A DNA stretch of 64,000 bases from Amycolatopsis dendrobii (GTDB lineage: Bacteria > Actinomycetota > Actinomycetes > Mycobacteriales > Pseudonocardiaceae): positions 1 through 64,000 of the forward strand of contig NZ_JACGZW010000022.1 of the NCBI RefSeq assembly GCF_014145675.1, read 5' to 3'. Below, one piece after another: positions 52,539 through 61,368 of the stretch (its first letter is position 1; each line of letters starts with the position of its first letter). Position numbers and translations under genes: made by a program. Under the pieces are notes generated by a model. That model saw only the letters and a list, made by a program, of their open reading frames with translations. It was not told the DNA's origin and did no database searches.

Positions 52539-52589
52539 GAGTCCGGCCCCGCACCATCAGATCGGGACTGATGGTGCGGGGCCGGACTC
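52539..52589 (+). terminator. Perfect 22-bp-stem terminator after ectABCD
   Basis: The arms 52539-52560 and 52568-52589 are perfectly complementary, with a 7-base loop ATCGGGA. This is the strongest hairpin seen in the window. It lies 206 bases past ectD and 104 before the SARP start, and would isolate the two units. Confidence 0.85.
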
Positions 52590-52693
52590 GTCTGTTCAGG
52601 GGCGAAATTCACGAAAGAGCGGTTTCTGCGGGCTGCCGCTGACGGTAAGTTGACCTGTCTGGCTGGGGGTGAGCCTGGGAGGTGCGCGCGAGC

Positions 52694-55447
52694 ATGGCCG
52701 ATGGCGGCGCGCGGGTCGAACTGCTCGGCCCGGTGCGGCTGCTCGACGGCAGCCGTGCGGTACCCGTCGGCGGCCCCGGGGTGCGGGGACTGCTGGCGCT
52801 GCTCGCGCTGCGCGTGGGCAAGGTGGTGCCGCTCGAGGAGATCATCGACGCGCTGTGGGGCCACGATCCGCCCGCCACCGCTCGCACCATCGTGCACGGC
52901 AACGTGTCGCAGTTGCGCAGGCTGCTGCGGGAGATGGCCGATCCGGTCGCCGAGATCAGCACCCGTCCGCCGGGCTACCAGCTTTCCCTCGCGCCGGACC
53001 GGATCGACGCGCACCGGGCGCGGGCGTTGCTGGACCAGGCCGCGCTGGAATCGCCGGAGAGCGCCTCGAAGCTGCTCGCCGAAGCTCTCGCGCTGTGGCA
53101 GGGGCCCACGCTGTCCGGCGTGCCCGATTCGGTGCGGGCGCCCGAATTGGAGGAGTTGCGGCGCGCGATCCGCTACGCCCGGATCAACGCGGATCTCGAC
53201 CTCGGCCGCTACGACGAGCTGATCGTGGAGCTGAGCCCGATCGTCCGCGCCGACCCGCTCGCCGAGCGCATCGCCGGACAGCTGATGCGCGCGCTCTACC
53301 ACGCCGGGCGGCGCGGGGAAGCGCTCGAGCTGTACCGCACCGTCTCGCGGGCCACCCTCGGCTCGCTCGGCGTCGAACCCGGCGCGGATCTGCGCTCGCT
53401 GCACGAGCGGGTGCTCAACGACGATCTCGCCGCGCACGAGAGCGCGGTTCCGGAGCAGGCCGTCGCGCCGTCTCAGCTGCCGCCCGCGCTGCCGACGCTG
53501 GCCGGACGCGAGACGGAGGTGGAATGGCTCGACGGGCTCGCTGAACGCGGCGACAGCACGGTCATCGTGTCGGGCACCGCCGGGGTCGGCAAGAGCGCGC
53601 TGGTCATCTGGTGGGCGCACCGCGCGGCCCGGCTGTTCCCGGACGGGGTGCTGTACGCGGCGCTGCAAGGGTTCGATCCGCATCAGCCGCCGCTGGAACC
53701 AGGCGATCTGCTGTCGCAGTTCCTGCTCGGGCTGGGCGTGCCCGCGGACGAGGTGCCGGAGCAGGTGCACGAACGCGTCGCGCTGTACCGCTCGCTGATC
53801 GCCGGGCGGCGGATGCTCGTGCTGCTCGACGACGCGCGTTCGGCCGAACAGGTGCGTCCGTTGCTTCCTCCGGGCGCACGGTCGATGACGGTGGTGACCA
53901 GCCGGTCGCGGCTGGAGGCGCTGGCGGTGTCCCACGCGGCGAAGCTGCGCGTGCTCGGCACGCTCGCGCCGGAAGACGCGGTGAGCGTGATCGAGGAATT
54001 GGCCGGGCCCGCCGACTTCGACCTCAACCACGCGCTGGCCCGGCTGTGCGGCTACCTGCCGCTCGCGCTGCGGATCGCCGGGGCCAAGCTCGCCGCGAGT
54101 CCACAGTGGACACTCAAGGATCTCGTCGGCGAGCTGGGAAACGAACGCACCCGGCTGGCCGGACTCGATGTCACCGGAGCCGACGACGGCGTCCGGGCCG
54201 CGTTCGACGTCTCCTTCCGCGGCCTGCCGGACGGACTGGCCCGGACCCTGCTGCGCCTGGGCGCCGTGCCCGCCCGGCACACCGGCCCGCACCTGACGGC
54301 GGCCATCGCGCAGATCCCGGTGCAGCAGGCCCGCCGCGAACTCCGCACGCTGGCCGCGCACAACCTGATCGCCGAGACTTCGCGCGACGCCTTCGCCCCG
54401 CACGACCTGGTCCGGCTGTACCTGCGGGAGCTGGCGGAAACCGAACTGGAGCCAGCCGAACGCGCGGCGGTGCTCGACCGGGCGATCCGCTACCACCAGG
54501 CCGCCTCGGACACCGCGCGGCGGAAGATGCTGCGCATCGTCGACCCGCTCGACCTCACCGGCCTCGTGCCGCCGGACGCGCTGCCGCCGCTGGAAACCTT
54601 CGCCCAGGCGCAGGACTGGTTCGCCGCGGAATGGCCGAACCTGCTGGCCGTGCTCGACGCCGCCCACGCCGACGGCCGCTACGCCGACGTCTGGCGGCTC
54701 GCCCGCGTCGCGCACACCTACCGGGTCGTCTGCCCGCTGTACGAGGAATGGATCCGGCTGGTCGACCTCGGCCTCGCCGCCGCCGAAGCCGCGGACGAAC
54801 CGCTCGGGCAGTGCTGGATGCTGATCTCCCGCTGCGCCATCGCGCTCACCTTCGAGCTTTCGCAGGCCAGCATCGCCGACGCCGAACGCGCGGTCGGCTT
54901 GGCCACCCGGCTCGACGGCCGCTCGCTCATCGTCGCCAAAATCCACCTCGGCAGCGTGCTGACCCTGCTCGGCCGCTATTCGGAGGCGATCGAACGGCTG
55001 CTGGAGGCGGTCGCGGAGACCGAGCGCACGGGCGATCTCGAACTGCGCGGCCAGGCGCTCAACAACTGCGCGGAGACGGAGAAGCGCGCGGGCCGTCCGG
55101 CCGAAGCGATCACGCATCAGCTGGCGTCGCTGGAGATAGACCGCGAACTCGGCGACGACAGCTATGCCGTGGTGTCGCTGAACAACCTCGCGGAACTGCA
55201 TCTGGGCATCGGCGACCTGGAGGCCGCTGAACGCTACGCGAGGGAGGCCGTGTCGCTGGCGGTCGCGCGGCAGTTCGAACTGCAGGAGGGCATCTTGCGG
55301 GTGACCCTGGCGCGGATCCTGCGCGGCCAGGAACGGCTGGAGCTCGCGAGGGAGCAGTACCGGCGGGCGGTGGCGTTGTACGAGCGGATGAACCCTCGGC
55401 AGGTCGAGGACTTGCGGAAGGAAGCGGCTGATCTGGGAGATCAGTAG
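52694..55447 (+). CDS. SARP/AfsR-type multidomain transcriptional regulator
   Basis: A 917-residue regulator: winged-helix OmpR-like DNA-binding domain (about 10-100, VELLGPVRLLDGSRAVP), bacterial transcription activator domain BTAD (about 105-250), an NB-ARC/STAND ATPase (about 265-560; Walker A GTAGVGKSAL near 290; MLVLLDDARSAEQV), and C-terminal TPR repeats (about 640-900). AfsR-like STAND regulators integrate signals and activate secondary metabolism or stress genes. The ATG at 52694 has GGGAGG upstream; a GTG at 52682 would be too close to it. No biosynthetic cluster lies beside it, and a role in ect control is unproven. Confidence 0.9.
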   Translation: MADGGARVELLGPVRLLDGSRAVPVGGPGVRGLLALLALRVGKVVPLEEIIDALWGHDPPATARTIVHGNVSQLRRLLREMADPVAEISTRPPGYQLSLAPDRIDAHRARALLDQAALESPESASKLLAEALALWQGPTLSGVPDSVRAPELEELRRAIRYARINADLDLGRYDELIVELSPIVRADPLAERIAGQLMRALYHAGRRGEALELYRTVSRATLGSLGVEPGADLRSLHERVLNDDLAAHESAVPEQAVAPSQLPPALPTLAGRETEVEWLDGLAERGDSTVIVSGTAGVGKSALVIWWAHRAARLFPDGVLYAALQGFDPHQPPLEPGDLLSQFLLGLGVPADEVPEQVHERVALYRSLIAGRRMLVLLDDARSAEQVRPLLPPGARSMTVVTSRSRLEALAVSHAAKLRVLGTLAPEDAVSVIEELAGPADFDLNHALARLCGYLPLALRIAGAKLAASPQWTLKDLVGELGNERTRLAGLDVTGADDGVRAAFDVSFRGLPDGLARTLLRLGAVPARHTGPHLTAAIAQIPVQQARRELRTLAAHNLIAETSRDAFAPHDLVRLYLRELAETELEPAERAAVLDRAIRYHQAASDTARRKMLRIVDPLDLTGLVPPDALPPLETFAQAQDWFAAEWPNLLAVLDAAHADGRYADVWRLARVAHTYRVVCPLYEEWIRLVDLGLAAAEAADEPLGQCWMLISRCAIALTFELSQASIADAERAVGLATRLDGRSLIVAKIHLGSVLTLLGRYSEAIERLLEAVAETERTGDLELRGQALNNCAETEKRAGRPAEAITHQLASLEIDRELGDDSYAVVSLNNLAELHLGIGDLEAAERYAREAVSLAVARQFELQEGILRVTLARILRGQERLELAREQYRRAVALYERMNPRQVEDLRKEAADLGDQ

Positions 55448-55827
55448 CGGCTGATTCCCGGAACGCCGGATCCTTCCGCTCGTGCCGGGACTGAAGACGT
55501 CGGCCGCGGAATGCCGCCGAGCGGGCAAGAAAGCATCCGGCCGGGAGTGAGCGGGCAGTCGCCCACGCCCGGCTCTTGTACAACGTTCAGCTGTGTTTTC
55601 GCAGGTCGCCGTGGTAATAATCGCGTCCGCTTAGCGGATTCTTAGCCATCGGGCGGTCAGCGCGCGTAGGGTCGGCCGCGACGCTGGCGGAGCCCTAGGG
55701 GAGGGGCAGGCTGTGAAGCCGGCGACGGGACCGCGGCGAATACCGCGCGGACCTGGAAGAGCCGCCAGGAGCGGTTCGGTGGCGGTTGGCCGGCCGAGAT
55801 GGGGGTAGGCCGGCCGGCCGCCAGGCT
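55448..55827. other. Convergent intergenic region with hairpins
   Basis: About 380 bases without a gene. TCCGCT T AGCGGA (55626-55638) is a tight inverted repeat. GGCCGGCC at 55788-55795 and 55808-55815 can pair as a terminator for the minus-strand gene that ends at 55828. Confidence 0.55.
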
Positions 55828-56499
55828 CTATTCGACGTTCGAGGTGCAGAGCGCGATCGAACTGCCGCTGCTTTCGGCGATCTTCTTCCCGTCGACGAGG
55901 ATCTGGCAGCTGATCTGGTTGGTCACGCCCGCATTGGCGGTGTCCGCGGTGAGCGAGAGGACCGGCCTGCCGCCGTCGTAGGAAGCGTGTCCGTGCCAGT
56001 CGTCGGTGCTCGGCGGGGTGGTCGCGGTGCGCTGATCGTTCAGCGTGCCGAAGCGGACTGTCGCGCCGTTCGCCGAGGACACCACGAAGTCGACCGAATG
56101 CTTCTCGCCCGGTTGCGGCGGGATGTGCAGTTCGCCCGCCCGCGCGGTGCCGAACATCGACGGGTACAGCAGCATCGCGCCGCACAGCAGGGCGGCCAGT
56201 GCGGAAAGCGTGGTTCCGGTGAGTGCGACGCCCAGTCCGCGCATTTTCCCTTGGGAGGAAAGTACGATTCCCGCAATTCCCCCGGCGAGGCCGACCCCGG
56301 CGAGCGGCCAGGCGAGGAAACCCCAATCCGGGAGGAAGGCGACACCGGCCGCGGCCAGTCCGAGCGTGACCGCGAGCCCGCCGGGCCAGTTGGCCTGCCT
56401 CCGGGACTGCTCCTGCTGGGGCGGACGGTGCGGACCAGGGCGAGTAGTGGTCCTGCTGTGTCGCGCGGGTGCGGCCGGATACGGCTGCTCGGTCGTCAT
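55828..56499 (-). CDS. MmpS-like membrane-anchored protein
   Basis: A 223-residue protein: a Pro/Gln-rich cytoplasmic start, two to three membrane helices (about 46-110, including LAVTLGLAAAGVAFLPDWGF and LSALAALLCGAMLLYPS) and an extracellular beta domain resembling the MmpS/MPT63-like fold (VDFVVSSANGATVRFG, QISCQILVDGKKIAES, with paired cysteines). MmpS proteins assist lipid export in mycobacteria; here no MmpL gene is near. The ATG at 56499 has GAAGAGG upstream. Confidence 0.72.
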   Translation of the reverse strand: MTTEQPYPAAPARHSRTTTRPGPHRPPQQEQSRRQANWPGGLAVTLGLAAAGVAFLPDWGFLAWPLAGVGLAGGIAGIVLSSQGKMRGLGVALTGTTLSALAALLCGAMLLYPSMFGTARAGELHIPPQPGEKHSVDFVVSSANGATVRFGTLNDQRTATTPPSTDDWHGHASYDGGRPVLSLTADTANAGVTNQISCQILVDGKKIAESSGSSIALCTSNVE

Positions 56500-56735
56500 G
56501 CGTGCCTCTTCCGCTGGGATGGCGAAGACGCTAACGCAGATGCCCGCGAAGTTGGAATAATCGTTATCGACTGACAATGTCATCCATTTACCGCGTCCGG
56601 GCGGTCGGGGTCATTTCCCGCCGGATTGCGCGCAGCGGCGCCATTTGCTGCCCGGAAAAGGCAGCGTGATTCCGAAGAGCGACCGCGTGCTTACCCGGCG
56701 GTCCTGACCTGGCGACGCGGCACTGCGCGCGCCAT

Positions 56736-57620
56736 TCACTGATCGAAAAGACTGACTTCCGGAGTGATCTCGAGAAGTTCGTGCACCGGCCTGCCGCGCC
56801 GTCCGTCGATGGTCGTCGTGCGCACTACGCGCAACCGCGCGGTCACCGGACGATCGAGGTTTTCTTTGATCTGGTCGAGCAGATCCGGGGCGACCGCGCC
56901 CTGAATGGTTCCGCCCGATTCCCGCTCCAGGTAGAAAATCCGCCGCCGGGTGCGCACGCCGTCGAGGCGTCCGGTCACCGTCTCGTAGCCGACCGCCTCG
57001 CGGGACTCGCGCAGGCTGCCCTGCAGCACCCGCGCCTGTTCGGTGGTCATGCTCCGGGTCACCTGCTCGCCCGCGGTGGGCGTGAGCGCCATTCCGATGC
57101 CCGCGTGCTTGCTGACCGCGTTGACGACGTCGCTGACCGCGTTGCGCACCGTGTCGCGCTGCAGCAGCACCGCGTCGAGCGCGCCGTCGTCGGAACCGTT
57201 GGCGGGCAGGAAATCGCAGAGTTCCTTCACCGCGCGCTCGGACAGCGTTTCGATGCCGTCGTGGATCAGCGCGTCGTCGACCGCCGGTTCCGGGAAACCG
57301 AAGAAGATCGCGTTGCCCGCCTGTCCTTTTTGAATCAGCGGGGCCTTGTCCCGGTCCGCCTGCTGGACGAAGGTGACCTCGTTCGACGGATTGCGGATGA
57401 TGTGCCCGATTTTCGCCGTCGCGTCCTGGAGCGCGCGGCTGATGTCGGAAAAGGTGTACGCGTCGATGTGCGTTTCGCCGATCACCGACACGTGCAGCAG
57501 CGGTGCGCGGCAGGTGCGCTCGAACTTCGCGTTCGCCGCCATCGCCGAGGCGCGCGCGAGGTCGTCCAGCCACGTGCCGCCGGGGATCTCGTCGGCGATC
57601 CGCCGGAACTCGTTCCTCAC
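56736..57620 (-). CDS. Conserved hypothetical protein paired with the next gene
   Basis: A 294-residue soluble protein I cannot name. It starts with VRNEFRRIADEIPGGTWLDD and has LLHVSVIGETHIDAYTFSDI, VVNAVSKHAGIGMALTPTAGEQ and an end rich in beta strands (ARLRVVRTTTIDGRRG). The GTG at 57620 overlaps the upstream stop (GTGA), so it is made with the protein at 57617-58093. The pair could be a two-component system of unknown role, for example a nucleotidyltransferase-like unit and partner. Confidence 0.65.
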   Translation of the reverse strand: MRNEFRRIADEIPGGTWLDDLARASAMAANAKFERTCRAPLLHVSVIGETHIDAYTFSDISRALQDATAKIGHIIRNPSNEVTFVQQADRDKAPLIQKGQAGNAIFFGFPEPAVDDALIHDGIETLSERAVKELCDFLPANGSDDGALDAVLLQRDTVRNAVSDVVNAVSKHAGIGMALTPTAGEQVTRSMTTEQARVLQGSLRESREAVGYETVTGRLDGVRTRRRIFYLERESGGTIQGAVAPDLLDQIKENLDRPVTARLRVVRTTTIDGRRGRPVHELLEITPEVSLFDQ

Positions 57621-58093
57621 CACACCATCTCCGGAATGCCTCTGCCGCCGTCGGCCCACACCGATTCCCACACGTCCTCGTCGCCGGGACGGCACAGGAA
57701 ACCGTCGAGCATGCCGCCGACCGGCTGGATCTGGTCGAGGTACATCGCGGGCTGGCCGACGATGATGCCGCGCAGGGTCAGCAGGCCGTACAGCGCGGTG
57801 CGGCCGCTGTCGTCAAGCCGCTTGAGCGCGCCCCACTCGTCCGGCAGCAGCACCACGTCGAGCCCGCGCGGCGGATGCGCCGTGCGGGTGACGAACGCGC
57901 CGCCGAGCCAGGCCCGCCCGGACGTGATCACCCGCTGGGCGACCCCGAGGTAGCTGTTGAGCGCGCTGAAGAGGATCTCGCGCTCGTTCTGGTGCGGCGC
58001 GTCGTAGACCAGTCGCTCGTAGACGTCGGCGAGGTCGGCGTGATGGCGGCCGGGCGGCAGCAGGTTCTGTGGCGTCCAGTGCGGAAGCGCCAT
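57617..58093 (-). CDS. DUF6932-like conserved protein
   Basis: A 158-residue protein starting MALPHWTPQNLLPPGRHHADLADVYERLV, which recalls the DUF6932 family, some of whose members are nucleotidyltransferase-like. Here the usual GSF/DxD nucleotidyltransferase residues are not evident. The other blocks are NEREILFSALNSYLGVAQRV and GLDVVLLPDEWGALKRLDD. It is translationally coupled to the next gene. Family assignment is tentative. Confidence 0.6.
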   Translation of the reverse strand: MALPHWTPQNLLPPGRHHADLADVYERLVYDAPHQNEREILFSALNSYLGVAQRVITSGRAWLGGAFVTRTAHPPRGLDVVLLPDEWGALKRLDDSGRTALYGLLTLRGIIVGQPAMYLDQIQPVGGMLDGFLCRPGDEDVWESVWADGGRGIPEMVW

Positions 58094-58164
58094 CGGACCT
58101 CCTGACGTCGTCCGGGGCCCTCGGCGCCCGCTTACCGTGCGTAGCCGAATCTACCAGGTGGGTG

Positions 58165-58614
58165 TCAGCCACTGCGTCCAGGTCGCCGGGGCGCGGGTTC
58201 GTCGTCGTGCGGCCAGTGCGGACTCCGCTGGTCGTCCTCGGGCCAGCTCAGTTCGCCGGACAGCCGCGGCTCGGGATCGGGCAGCGGATGCCCTGCCGCG
58301 TCGTGCGGCGCGTGCTGCCCGTTGTACGGCTCGTCCGGATCGACGTCCGGATAGTCGTTGTAGACGCGCTCCGGCTGGTCCTCGTAGTGCGGGTACGCCG
58401 GTTCCTCGTAGTCCTCGTACGGGTTCGCCTGCGGGATGTGCCGGGTCTCCTCGGCCGGTTCCTCCACCGGAGCCGGAGCCGAAGCCGCCGCGGGCCGGTA
58501 CGGCTCGGCCTCGGCCTTAGGCCGGGCGGCCCGCGTGAACAGCCACATGACCGCCGCCCCGAGCAGGAACGAGACGAGCAGCCACAGCCAGATCTGCCCG
58601 AAGAGCCAGAGCAT
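58165..58614 (-). CDS. Small single-helix membrane protein of an arf-like locus
   Basis: A 149-residue protein with one N-terminal membrane helix (LWLFGQIWLWLLVSFLLGAAVMWLF) and a long Pro/Glu/Asp/Tyr-rich disordered tail. It is six bases after the OmpA-like gene. Its place and make-up match the small membrane proteins (ArfB/ArfC) that accompany ArfA in Mycobacterium tuberculosis, although sequence identity cannot be judged. Confidence 0.72.
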   Translation of the reverse strand: MLWLFGQIWLWLLVSFLLGAAVMWLFTRAARPKAEAEPYRPAAASAPAPVEEPAEETRHIPQANPYEDYEEPAYPHYEDQPERVYNDYPDVDPDEPYNGQHAPHDAAGHPLPDPEPRLSGELSWPEDDQRSPHWPHDDEPAPRRPGRSG

Positions 58615-58620
58615 CCGCCA

Positions 58621-59358
58621 TCACCTCTGTTCCACTGTGATCTCGACCCGTCGGTCGCTGTCGCCCCCGTTGTCCGCGCCGCTCGCGCTGGCCACCGCGA
58701 GCAAGCGGTCCGGCGGCACGTCCTCGCGGATCAGCAACCGGATCACGGTCAGCGCCCGGTTGCGGGAAAGCTTCAGTGCCGCGCTGCGCCCGCCCGGACC
58801 GTCGGCGACCCGGCCGACGAGGCGGTAGCGGAAGTTGTCCGGGGCGTCGCGCAGCAGCGGCGCGAGATCGCGCGCGGCCTGCTCGCCTTGGTCGGTGAGC
58901 TGCGCGGTGTCCGGTTCGAAGGTGATCGGCGCGGCCGCGAGCTTGCGGTCCAGTTCGGCCTGGATTCCGTCGCGGTCGGTCGGCGGCGCGGACGAAGTCG
59001 GCGGCGGGCTCGAAGGCGGCGGACTGGACGGCGGCGTCGTCGACGGTTCGGGCGACGGCGCGGGTCGCACCGGCCCGGCGCCGCCGGAAGCTTGCGCGGA
59101 CTCGACCCCGTCGACGCCCTGCACGATGCCCAGCGCGCGGCCGGCTTCTTCGGCCGGGAACCCTTCGAGGGTCGCCTGCCGTCCGGAGAACTTCACTTCG
59201 CCGCCGGACAGGCCCGCCGCGTCGAGCGCGGAGCGTGATCGCGCGGCGAGGTCGTCCTGGATTCCGCTGCCCTGCAGCCAAGTCACGAGGCCCGCGAGCA
59301 GGGCCGTGACCACCACTGCCACGGGGATCAAGCGAAGCCACCCTCGTGCACCGGACAT
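58621..59358 (-). CDS. ArfA-like OmpA-family membrane protein
   Basis: A 245-residue protein with an N-terminal membrane helix (LIPVAVVVTALLAGLVTWLQ), a BON-like domain (about 38-90), a Pro/Ser-rich linker (about 98-130) and a C-terminal OmpA-type peptidoglycan-binding domain (ITFEPDTAQLTDQGEQAARDL, LSRNRALTVIRLLI, VEITVEQR). The layout is that of ArfA (OmpATb) of M. tuberculosis, linked to acid adaptation and cell-wall anchoring. It heads the arf-like pair. Confidence 0.83.
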   Translation of the reverse strand: MSGARGWLRLIPVAVVVTALLAGLVTWLQGSGIQDDLAARSRSALDAAGLSGGEVKFSGRQATLEGFPAEEAGRALGIVQGVDGVESAQASGGAGPVRPAPSPEPSTTPPSSPPPSSPPPTSSAPPTDRDGIQAELDRKLAAAPITFEPDTAQLTDQGEQAARDLAPLLRDAPDNFRYRLVGRVADGPGGRSAALKLSRNRALTVIRLLIREDVPPDRLLAVASASGADNGGDSDRRVEITVEQR

Positions 59359-59426
59359 AAAGGGACCCTATGCCGGGCCGGTCGGCTTGGCGACCTGGTA
59401 ACGGCCGCCGTTCGGGTGGCTCTCGC

Positions 59427-59466
59427 GACAGTGCCGGCACCGGTGGTCACCGGTGCCGGCACTGTC
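59427..59466 (-). terminator. Perfect 19-bp-stem terminator after the SGNH gene
   Basis: The arms 59427-59445 and 59448-59466 are perfectly complementary around a GT centre, so the actual loop is about four to six bases. It lies 12 bases past the SGNH hydrolase stop and before the arf-like genes. Confidence 0.8.
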
Positions 59467-59478
59467 GAGGGACGGCGT

Positions 59479-60318
59479 TCAGGAGGCGGTCGCGTTGCCC
59501 CGCACGTCGCCCCGCAGGTCGAGTTCGATGCTCGCCGGGTTGTCCGGCACGAGCGGGACGAGCGGAGCCAGTTCCGGGCGCTTCGGCGACAGCCCGTCGC
59601 CCATGGACTCGCCGCGCAGCTGGCGGCGGATCCACGGCAGCAGGTGCACCTTGGTCCACGCGAGGTCGGACCGCCGCGAGGTGATCCAGGTGGCCGGCTC
59701 GGTGCTCGCCGGGTACGGCTCGCGCCAGTCCTCGGTGACCGGGACGCCGAGCACCTCGGCGGTGAGCAGCGCGATCCGGCGGTGCGCGTCCGGCGTGAAG
59801 TGCAGCCGGTCGTCGCTCCAGGCGCGACGGTCGTGCAGCGGCTCCATCGTCCACAGGTCGACCATCTTCGCGCCGTGCCGGGCCGCGATCGCCCAGAGAT
59901 GCGTGTTGTAGATCGCGACCTTGCCGCGCAGCACGCTCATCACCGACAGCGTCTTGGTGTCCGGCCCGTTGAAGATCACCACCGGGATCCCGGCCGCGCG
60001 CAGCTTCGCCACCCCCGCCTCGAAGCGCGCCGCGATGGCGTCGACATCCGCACCCGGCACGATCACGTCGTTGCCGCCCGCGCACAGCGTGACCAGGTCG
60101 GGTTTCAGTTCCAGGGCGATCGGGAGCTGCTCGTCCATGATCTCGTCGAGCATTTTGCCGCGCAGCGACAGGTTCGCGTACTGGAAACCGGGCTCGTCGC
60201 CCGCCAGCATCTCGGCGAGCCGGTCGGCCCAGCCCCGGAACGTCCCGTCGCCCCGATGGTCGTTGAGGCCCTCGGTGAAGCTGTCCCCGATGGCTACGTA
60301 GCTGTTGATCCCGTACAC
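59479..60318 (-). CDS. SGNH/GDSL hydrolase
   Basis: A 279-residue SGNH hydrolase. Block I is YVAIGDSFTEGL with the Ser nucleophile, block II Gly in LSLRGKML, block III CAGGNDV with Asn, and block V DDRLHFTPDAHR with Asp and His. It lacks a signal peptide, so it is probably intracellular. The GTG at 60318 has a GGGGAA ribosome site; the longer frame is unlikely. It acts as a lipase or esterase of unknown substrate. Confidence 0.87.
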   Translation of the reverse strand: MYGINSYVAIGDSFTEGLNDHRGDGTFRGWADRLAEMLAGDEPGFQYANLSLRGKMLDEIMDEQLPIALELKPDLVTLCAGGNDVIVPGADVDAIAARFEAGVAKLRAAGIPVVIFNGPDTKTLSVMSVLRGKVAIYNTHLWAIAARHGAKMVDLWTMEPLHDRRAWSDDRLHFTPDAHRRIALLTAEVLGVPVTEDWREPYPASTEPATWITSRRSDLAWTKVHLLPWIRRQLRGESMGDGLSPKRPELAPLVPLVPDNPASIELDLRGDVRGNATAS

Positions 60319-60594
60319 GCTGGGTTCCCCTTTCCCGCTGGTGCGCGCCTGTACCCCTGTGCAGTCCCGGATGTAGTTGTACACCCCAACTAACATTCGG
60401 ACGTCCCCGTATCCTTCCCGCCGGACACGACTGGTTCAGCGGGATGTCACAGTCTCTTACCTTGTCGGGGGTTTCCGCCTCCCTATTACGACAATTTCAC
60501 CGGGACGAACCTCACGTTCCGACCCGTACCGGACGCCATGTGGGGTAGGTCTCCCGACCTGGGGGTCCGCCGGGAGTTGCGGCAGGCTGGAACT

Positions 60595-61278
60595 GTGACA
60601 GACGAGACTGCGAAGGGACCCGCGCGGGAGTCGCTCACGCAGATCCTCGGCGGGCGGCGCGGCGCCATCGACGCCAGCATCCCGCCCGCCGCGTTCGTCG
60701 TCGGCTGGCTCGCCGCCGGCCGGTCGATCGCCTGGGGAGCGGGCGTCGCGATCGGCGTCGCGGTGCTGCTGGGCGCGTACCGGCTGATCCGCGGCGACAA
60801 GGCGCGCGCGGTGGTGGTGAGCCTCGCCGCGGTGGTGATCGCCGCGCTGATCGCGATGCACACCGGCCGCGCCGAGGACTTCTTCCTGCTGCAACTGTTC
60901 TCGAACGCGGCGAGCGCGCTGCTGTTCGCGGCGAGCATCGCGGTCCGCTGGCCGTTGCTCGGCGTGATCGTGGGACTGCTCCTCGGGCAGAAGACCCGCT
61001 GGCGGCGCGACCCGGCTTTGCTGCGCGCGTACTCGTGGGCGAGCGGCGTGTGGGTGCTGCAGTACTTGCTGCGAGTGGTCGTTTACGGCCTGTTGTGGTG
61101 GACCGGGCAGGTGGTGGCGCTCGGAGTGGCGCGCACGGTGCTCTCCTGGCCGCTGGTGGCCGCGACCGTGGCGGTGAGCGGCTGGGTCCTCTACCGGAGC
61201 CTGCCAGCAGAACACCCGGGCCTTCGCCTGGCGAAGGACCCGGGTGCGGGCGGATCCGAAACCGGACCCGGAAGTTAA
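60595..61278 (+). CDS. DUF3159 membrane protein
   Basis: A 227-residue actinobacterial DUF3159 protein: a cytoplasmic start with ESLTQILGGRRGAIDASIPPAAF and six predicted helices (for example LLFAASIAVRWPLLGVIVGLLLG and LQYLLRVVVYGLLWWTG). Function is unknown. The start is a GTG at 60595. Its 3' coding end contains a hairpin-forming stretch (61214-61246) followed by a second terminator. Confidence 0.85.
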   Translation: MTDETAKGPARESLTQILGGRRGAIDASIPPAAFVVGWLAAGRSIAWGAGVAIGVAVLLGAYRLIRGDKARAVVVSLAAVVIAALIAMHTGRAEDFFLLQLFSNAASALLFAASIAVRWPLLGVIVGLLLGQKTRWRRDPALLRAYSWASGVWVLQYLLRVVVYGLLWWTGQVVALGVARTVLSWPLVAATVAVSGWVLYRSLPAEHPGLRLAKDPGAGGSETGPGS

Positions 61279-61281
61279 GGC

Positions 61282-61313
61282 GGCCCCCGGCGAGGGGGGA
61301 GGGTCCGGGGGCC
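61282..61313. terminator. Terminator between convergent genes
   Basis: GGCCCCCGG (61282-61290) and CCGGGGGCC (61305-61313) form a 9-bp stem with a 14-base loop, between the DUF3159 gene and the convergent kinase gene. Confidence 0.6.
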
Positions 61314-61368
61314 GGTTCCTACGGTACCCGGACCGGAGGGGTTGAGTCGACGGTTTCGACTCTTCCGC

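Noticed and set aside
52388..55528. A 1046-residue minus-strand open frame opposite the SARP gene
   Set aside because: The plus-strand frame encodes a complete SARP regulator with clear motifs; the antisense product has none.
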